Of a stretch of 64,000 nucleotides of DNA, positions 25,301 through 34,300 are shown one piece after another. Position 1 is the first letter of the stretch, and each line of letters opens with the position of its first letter. The DNA comes from Stomoxys calcitrans (lineage: Eukaryota; Arthropoda; Insecta; Diptera; Muscidae). A program made the translations under genes and the position numbers. Under the pieces are notes generated by a model. It had not been told where the DNA came from and did not search any database. It saw nothing but the letters and a program-made list of their open reading frames with translations. The stretch is taken from positions 158,272,328 through 158,336,327 of the forward strand of contig NC_081556.1 in assembly GCF_963082655.1 (NCBI RefSeq), in the 5' to 3' direction.

Positions 25301-28300
25301 TCCAAATATATTTGAAAATGGATAGCAAATACTCTTAACAATGAAATAATATGGATCCGAATAGAGGGATGACAGACAAAAATCCCTCTTATACTGGTGG
25401 TGTTGTTATACGGGTTTTAGGCATGGATTCTTGTGAAATCAGAAGAGAAAGTACGAAGCATGTGCGAAAGTGAGATTCTTGGCGAAAATTATGTAGCAAT
25501 CTGCATGGTAGAGACTATTGGTCTTTACGCTAAAATCCATACATTTCCCACTTGGATCTTATAACTTTAAGTTCCCCCTCAATCCCAGTTGAAAAGATGG
25601 TTTTCGCAAATGAACATGAACATAAGCTTTAACAATTCTTATCATATTAAAAGCCAATGTTGTCATATCCAGGTTAAGATGGTTTACAAAGGTAATAGAA
25701 AACTAATGAACATCTAAGCGTTTAGTATTATTTTAAAATGTTCATATTGGCTTAAAGCTTTTTCGTCATTTCAGGCTTTGACGATTTTCTTTTGTAATGG
25801 TTTTAGCAAAAAGTACGTAAATATTAAAAGCATAAAGAAACTAAAGATAATGGCAATACTTCTCGCCAGCATTTCCATAACAGAGTTTTCTCCATAATAA
25901 CCAGGTCCACTGCGCCTTGACAGAGCATCCAGTATAATGAGGTCATGCTCCTGCTGCGGTGTGGGATAGCCCAGCGATGAAAGCGAATTGCAGGAATGCA
26001 CAAAAATACACAGAATCTCAAAAGTCCGTCTTAGCCACGTATCCTTTTTGCAAGCATGTCGACGTTTAGTCCTCGCACTTAACATTTCGACGACACTTAA
26101 TACTTTTGGGCACTTGGGGGAATTTTTTTGTCACTTTTTTTTTGTTAACACTTTCGGTTCATTATTTCGTTTTAACGTCTTCTCTAGTTTTCTTTGCAAA
26201 GAAAAAAGAAAATGGGGAAAAGTTATCGAAATTGTTATCGGCGGCACTGATTTTTCACGTTGACGTTTGAAAGCGAAAGGAATTAAATAAAATCGTTACT
26301 TATTGCCCGGGGGTTGGTGGTGATGAGTGGCTGATCGCAGGTAGAAAAGAAAGCTCTTTGGCTTGAGCACAAGATCATAAAAAAGATTTTCCCTCAACCG
26401 TTCGGTGTTTGTTTAGACTTTTCACGAACCGCTCTTCTGCGCACACAAATCAGAACTAAACGGGCGAAGAGCTGGCGCTCCCTCATGGAGGTACGAAACG
26501 CCAGCTAAGCTTGCACGAAAGAAAACAGCGAGCAATCGCAACTAATGATGAGACAAAGAAAAAGAAGAAGAAGCCAAGTAAAGAAAAATAATCCAACAAA
26601 CAGAGAATCATGATCATCATTATCGACAACAATAACAATAACAACAACATTAACAAAAGCAAGACATGGAGGTCTCAACTCCCCGTTTTCGTTTGGCAAA
26701 CGCTTTTCACTTTCCAACCCATTCATACGTCCATCCGCTCATCCACCCAACCAGCCAGCCAGCCAGCAAGCCATTTCAAAATCATTTCGGTTACTCTTCC
26801 AACCTTTCTTTGCACTTGTTTACTGTCATTTTGTTTTGGTTCGCCTTGTTTTATTTCTTTGTTTTATTATTTCTTCTTTTTGTTTTCTTTTGATCAAAGC
26901 TGTTTTTTGCCTTAATTAAACCCGACTGGTGGTTTAGTAGTAAAGATTGCAACGCATGCGCACAGGCGCTCTTGCGCATTCAGCAACATTTTGTAATTGA
27001 GTTGTTTGCAGCAGTCATAGGTGTGAGTATTCGTATATCTTTGTGTGCGTATGGAATAGGAAGACTTGCAAATCATTCTCCCCCTTAGTGGTGGGTGGGT
27101 GAAGTGTTGCTCTCTTCTCCGGCGTCTTTTCCGTGCCGTTTAATATAAACGGAAAATGATGTCTGATGTTGCCTGATGATCTAAAATGTCTTTGATATTT
27201 TTTCCTCTTCATCTTCTTCTTGTTCGCCTGCAATTACAATGGAGTTGTTTTTATTTCTGTTGTGATTGTGGCAAAGTTGTTGGTTTGTCCCATGTGTAAC
27301 AGAGACCATGCACAACATGCATTGATTCAGACATTCATCCATTGATACGCATGTAATGGTGTCGCTGCGGTGTCTTGGAAAAGTTGTTTTCCTGGATTTT
27401 ACGGACACACATGCCACAAACTTGGAGGCTGTTGTTGGCTGCCGCTTTTGTTGGTTTTTGATGCCGTTGCAGCCACAAAAACGCCTGCAGCTAAATATTA
27501 ATGTCTAAATTGCATGCCATTGAACTTGTTGCACTGACAAAACGATCTTGTTTTTTGATTTTTTCTTTAGCTTTGCTCCTAAAAGCTACCAGTTTTGGTG
27601 GAAATTACAATGTTAATGGTTTGACAGTTGTTTTTCCAAAAAAAAATTCGGAAAACCAATCAATTTGAAATTTCCAGCAATTTAGGCGAAGTGATCTTTA
27701 TTAGGTGCGCATCTTGCTGTAGTAGATGTCTAGCAAGTTCATATTATTAGACAGCATCAAGTAAGAGCTACATGGGTACATGAGACAGCAGAAACTAAGG
27801 CCCTAAGATCAAAATCTCACTTCCGGATTTCAACGACAAAGTACGTAAGTGGTTAAGAACTTCCTGTTTTTAACGTCCATCCATAACAAATTTATTTTCA
27901 ACACCTAAACGAAACTGCTGAAACCGGTTTTCGAACTATTCGAGAAATTACCTTTTTTTTAAAAACCGGTTTAAGTTTTTGAAATTTTTACAAAACCTGT
28001 TAAAAAGGTTATTTTTATACCCACCACCGAAGGATGGGGGTATATTCATTTTGTCATTCCGTTTACAACACATCGATATATCCATTTCCGACCCTATAAA
28101 GTACATATATTCTTGATCAGCCTAAAAATCTAAGACGATCTAGCCATGTCCGTCCGCTTGTCGGTTGAAATCACGCTACAGTCTTTAAAAATAGAGATAT
28201 TGAGCTGAAACTTTGCACAGATTCTTTTTTTTGTCCATAAGCAGGTTAAGTTCGAAGATGGGTCATATAGGACTATATCTCAATATAGCCCCCATATAGA

Positions 28301-31300
28301 CCGATCTGCCGATTTAGGGTCTTGGGCCACATTTATTATCCGATATTACTGAAATTTGGGACAGTGAGTTTTGTTAGGCCCTTCGACATCTTTCTTCAAT
28401 TTGGCCCAGATCGGTCCAGATTTGGATATAGCTGCATATAGACCGATCTCTCGATTTAAGGCTTTGGGCCCATAAACGGCGCATCTATTGTCCGATGTCG
28501 CCAAAATTTGGGACAATGAGTTACGTTAAGTCTCGACATACTTCTGCAATACGGCACAGATCGGTTCAGATTTGGATATAGTATATGGCAGCTATATCCA
28601 AATCTGAACCGATCTGAACCAATCACTCGATTTAAGGTTTTGAGGCCATAAAAGGCGCATTAATTTCCGATTTTGCCAGAATTTTTGACAGTGAGTTGTG
28701 TTAGGCTCTTCGACATCCTTTTTCAATTTGGTCTCGATCGGTCGAGATTCGAATATAGCTGCCATATAGACCCATCTCTCGATTTATGGTTTTGGGACAG
28801 GGAGTTAAGATTATCCCTTCGACATATTCCTGCAGTAATTCTCGATCGATCAAGATTTGGATATACCTGCCATATAGACCGATCTCTCAATTTGTAGGTT
28901 TTGGGCCCATAAAAAACGCATTTATTGTCCGATGTCGCGAAATTTGGGACAGTGAGATATGATGGGCCTTTCGACATTCTGTTTCAATTTGGCTCAGATC
29001 GGTCCAGATTTGCTATAGCTGCCATATAGACCGATCTCTCGATTTAAGGTTTTGTGGTCATAAAAGTCACATTTATTGTCCGATGTCGCCGAAATTTGGT
29101 ACAGTGGGTTATGTTAGGCTCTTCGATATTTTTCTGGAACTTGGCCTAAATCGGTCCAGATTTGGATATAGCTGCCATATAGATCAATATCTCGATTTAA
29201 AGCCTTGGCCCCATAAAAGGCGCCTTTATAATCCGATTTCACTGAAATTTGTCACAGTGACTTATGTTAGGCTTTTCGACATCCGTCTCGTATATGGTTC
29301 AGATCGGTTTATTTTTAGATATTACTACTAAAATGATCAAATTTTGTTATACACAAATGAACAATGTCTTGCTTATATTGGTATTTGGTCTAAATCGGAA
29401 GTAGAAACCATCCATTTTGGGAGTTAAACCATCCATTTCGTCTTATCCCATTTTCACTGACTCTTTTTCGATTCTTTCAAAGGCAGCAGTTATTACTTCC
29501 GGTGACCGACCTATGATATCCATGTCATCGGCAGAGGCGAGTAGCATGTGTTATCCTGTAATTAGTTTGCCTTATCTATTCACAACTGCATCTCATATAT
29601 CACAAGAAAGGCTGTCTCCTTGTTTGAAACCTCGTTTGTTATTAAATGGTTCGGAGAGATTCTTTCCTATTCTTACTGAGGAACGTGCATCAGCAAGTGT
29701 CATTCTGCAGAGTCTTATTAATTTTGCAGGGATATCAAACTCAGACATGGCTTGAAATACCTTTGAACGTAAAGGAGTATCGAGGCGGCTTTGTAGTCAA
29801 CAAAGAGATGGTAGGTGTTGATTTGTCCTTCTAGGGTCTTTATCAGGATTAGACGCAGTGTCCAGGTCCAGGGTGGATTTTACAGGTCTAAAGCCGCATT
29901 AATAGGGCCCAATTATCTCATTGACTTTAGGTTTTAATCTTTCACACAGTACGCTCGAGAGTATCTTGTATGCGATGGGGAGGAGACTTATTCCTCTGTA
30001 GTTGGCACATTCCGTCTTGTCTCCTTTCTTGTGTACGGCACATAGTATACTAAGGTTCCAATCATCGGGTATGCGTTCTTCTAGCCAGATTGCGCAGATA
30101 AGCTGATGCATACGCCTTATCAGCGTGTCGCCTCCGATCTTAAATAGTTCAGCGGGTAACCCCTCAGCTTCTGCTGCCTTGATGTTCTTTAGTCGGGTCA
30201 CTGCTACTTGGCCCTCATTCTGACTAGGAGTTAAACATTCTATACCATCATCAGGGATTGGTTCTGCGGTATCCTCTTCGCCGCCATTAGTTTGCCACTG
30301 CGCCATTATATCATCGGAACAAGGAGTGCTTATTGTTTACCTTAGTTTAGGCAAGTTTTGAATAATTGAAATTTGTAGAAATGAAGACCTTACTAACAGC
30401 ATCTATAAAAGCTGCTAATCGTTTCAACCACCTGGAGTTTTAATGAAAAACAAAGATTTGGGTAATAGATTAAATTTAATTATTACTCGTATATTTGTTT
30501 TTGCTGATTTGTTGGTTGTTATCTTTTTATGTCTAAATCATTCAAAAACAGTTGTTGCTGCTGTTTTGTTGGTGGAAAGCAAGAGGCAATTCGTCCAACT
30601 TTAATGCTCAGAATCATTTAGTGACTGGGTGCTGGCTAAATGAATTACTTTCACTTGAACTCCATCCGCATTGGCTTCCCTTCGGAGAGTTTTACATAAA
30701 TTAACTTTGACTTAATTGGTTTATATGATGATTATTGGCGCAGTGTGGAAGGTGTTGGTCTGGCTTGACTGGCTGACTGACTGGAAGTCCGTCTGTCTGT
30801 TTCGGTCTTTACGAATGACACACTAGGAATGGTGCGTTGAAATTTATGGCTTCAACTTGCCTGTAAAGATCACAAAAGCTGTTGAAGATTTCACAAGAAG
30901 TTTATCGTGGTTTCCTTTGGTTTGGTGAGTTGGAGTTTCTTGCAACCAGGTAAAATGCCATGAATTGGGATTTATTGGTGGATGTTAATGTTGTTGCTTT
31001 TCGTTTTAGCTCTTAAATTTATGTGAAAGTGTTGGGTAATACTTCAAATTAAATTAATTCCAGACATATTTGGAAGAAAGGGAATTTTTGGCCATCATGT
31101 TACAAATATTTTCGGAAATATGGCGTAATAAGTGTTAGTTCGAGGCTAGTGGTAACAAAAGAGTAGGCCCAAGGTAGATTAGAATAGATTTCATTCACTT
31201 GGAGTGTAAAAGACACTAACAATATTTTCTTTTTACATCTATTTGTAGACATATTGATTAGAGAAGTACCCACTCGAGAAGCTCTTCGTAAGTCGATATC

Positions 31301-34300
31301 ACCGTGCCCATCTCTCTGTCCATTTTTGGTAATTTTCATCGAATTATCTTGAAATTTAAAGCAGATGACTTTGGTGAGGAATAATGTATGATGTATTAAG
31401 TAGTAGTCGGTTTAGATTTAGATAAAGCTCACATATATACGTTCGTTCCATTTGGATTCATATTACAAAATGTGACAATTTTCACCCGATTTTACGAACA
31501 GATAGGATTTTCATGATTCTTGATGCTTCTGTTCACAAAAACCATTTCAAATTGTGTTATAGCACTCATTTCGTCCGATGTGTCGCAATAGCAAGAGCAT
31601 TTATCGATTTAATTTAGTCGTAATATTTTTCAGATAGACTATGTGGATTTGAAAGAGGATATGGATTTTAGTCTGCCCCATATCATTATGAACATCGAAA
31701 TCGAAATCGGATTATACGATGAATTCTAAGATAATTTGCTCTTGCTCAAACCTTATTGCTCATTATCGTGTACATGCACAATAATATAAGCCCATGTGTT
31801 TGTACATGTATTAGTGTGCCCATCACTGGTCTAAAATCAAAATTCAGCTTCCGGTTTATAAGGCCAAAGTCTGTCCGGAAATTTAGTAGAAATTTTCAAA
31901 TGGTTAATATCACATTCCATATTGAATTTTGTGCAAATTTTAAATCCGGTTTAAATCCATGGTCACTACGTCTTTATATGTGAAAATCGGAAGATGATTA
32001 TATATTGGAGCCGTATTTTCCTTTGCACTAAAAGATTCATGTGGGGAAAATTTCGTATGATTGGTTGACAAATGCCACCTCAAGCTTGATTGCAAAAAGA
32101 ACAGACGGATAGACGATATGGAAACCAAATACAGACAGGCGGGCATTTTGTTAGAAAAGCATCTATAGGGCTCAATTCTTATCCGATTTGGCAGAAACTT
32201 TGGTCTGGTCCAACATCAAAACCAAGTATGGTCCGAATCGGTCAATAACCAGATATAGCTCCAATAGCACGACAATTTTTATTCATTAACCTATGTTTGT
32301 CTTTAAATATATGCCGGGCGAAGATCTTGACAAATGCGATGCATGGTGTAGGCTACATAAGATACGGTCCGGCTGAACTTAGCACGCTTTTGCTTGTTTT
32401 TGGCTTGTTATCTATTGGAGCTACAGTTGTGGAGAGATAATAATTGTCAGACGTATAGTGGCCAGATACACGGACATCATCTTAGGGCGAAACTTAGGCA
32501 CTTTTAGAACTTATGTACATTATAACATCGGAAAGCGATATTACGAATTATTACAAATGATAAGAATATTAAAAGCCAATTTAATGGTGTTTGCTATACA
32601 AAATATTAATTCTGCATTTTTATTTGCGAAAAAGTTTGATGAGGCGCATGGGGTCGTTTCATTACTATCGCAAGCAATAATTTTATAATTCATACGCTTA
32701 GGTGAAAATTTAGCATTTTATACCCACCACCGAAGGATGGGAGTATATTCACTTTGTCATTGCGTTTGCAACACATCGAATTATCCATTTCCGACCCTAT
32801 AAAGTATATATATTTTTGATCAGCGTAAAAATCTAAGACGATCTAGTCATGTCCGTCCGTCTATCCGTCTGTCTGTTGAAATCACGCTACAGTCTTTAAA
32901 AATAGAGATATTGAGCTAAAACTTTACACAGATTCTTTTTATATCCACAGGCAGGTTAAATCCGAAGATGGGCTATATCGAACTATATCTTGATATATCC
33001 CCCATATAGACCGATCCTCCGATTTAGGATCATAGGCCCATAAAAGCCACATTTATTATCCGATTTTGCTGAAATTTGGGACAGTGAGTTGTGTTAGGCT
33101 CTTCGACATCCTTCGTCAATTTGGCCCAGATCGGTCCAGATTTGGATTTAGGGTCTTAAGTCCATAAAAGCCACATTTATTATCCGATTTTGCTGAAATT
33201 TGGGACAGAGAGTTGTATAAAGCCCTTCGATATCTTTCGTTAATTTGGCCTAGATCGGTAGAGATTTGGATATAGCTGCAATATAGATCGATCTTCCGAT
33301 TTAGGGTCTTAGGCCCATAAAAGCCACATTTATTATCCGATTTTGCTGAAATTTGGGACATTGTGTTGTCTTAGGCCCTTCCACATCTTTCTTTAATTTG
33401 GCCCTGATCAATTCAGATTTGGATATAGCTGCCATATAGACCGATTTCTCGATGTAAGGTTTTGGGCCCATAAAAGGCGCATTTATTGTCCGATGTCACC
33501 GAAATTTTAGACAATAAGTTAAGTTAAGCCCCCCGATATACTTCTGCAATATGGCACAGATCAGTTCAAATTTGGATATAGCCGCCATATAGACCGATCT
33601 CTCGGTTTTAGGTTTTGGGGCCATAAAAGGCACATTTATTGTCCGATTTCGCCGACATTTCGGACAGTGAGTTAAGTTAAGCCCCTTGACACATTTGTAC
33701 AATTAGATTAGATACAGCTACTAAAAAGACCAATATTTTGTCATACACAATTGAACAATGACTTGTACTTATTAGTATTTGGTCCAAATCGGAACATATT
33801 TCGATATAACTGCTATGGGACATTTTCAACGGATTTTGATGAAAGGTGTATACCCGAGGTGGCGGTTTTAAAGTTTCTGCAAATTTTCGAAAAACTGAGC
33901 AGAATTCCCTGCTGTACTAGGAAATTTTATATAATTTCGAATAAGTTTTTTAAATCGATGATGACTAGTCTTCAAAAAGATAAAGGATTACCAAAGTCTG
34001 ATGGTGCTGGTAATTTCTACCAAATCCCGTAGACTAGTGAGAGTCATACGGGAAAATTTTAAGAAAAATGAATGAAAAATTAAATGAAAAAAAAGCAAAC
34101 ATATGTCATTTATTGGAGCTATATCTAAATCCGAAACGATTTCTACGAGAAACTGAGAGAATCGAAATGTGAGAATCGATTTACAAATGACCATACTATT
34201 GCAATATTGAGCAAAATTGGTAAAAGCATGTGGGGGCTATATTCAAATTTGAACAAAAAAGGTGGTTTAGTGCTTAAACCTGCTGATGCTAACCGATGGA

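Noticed and set aside
28013..28200. Long terminal repeat of an LTR retrotransposon
   Set aside because: The R1 ends are inverted, not direct, and no gag/pol or primer-binding site is seen.
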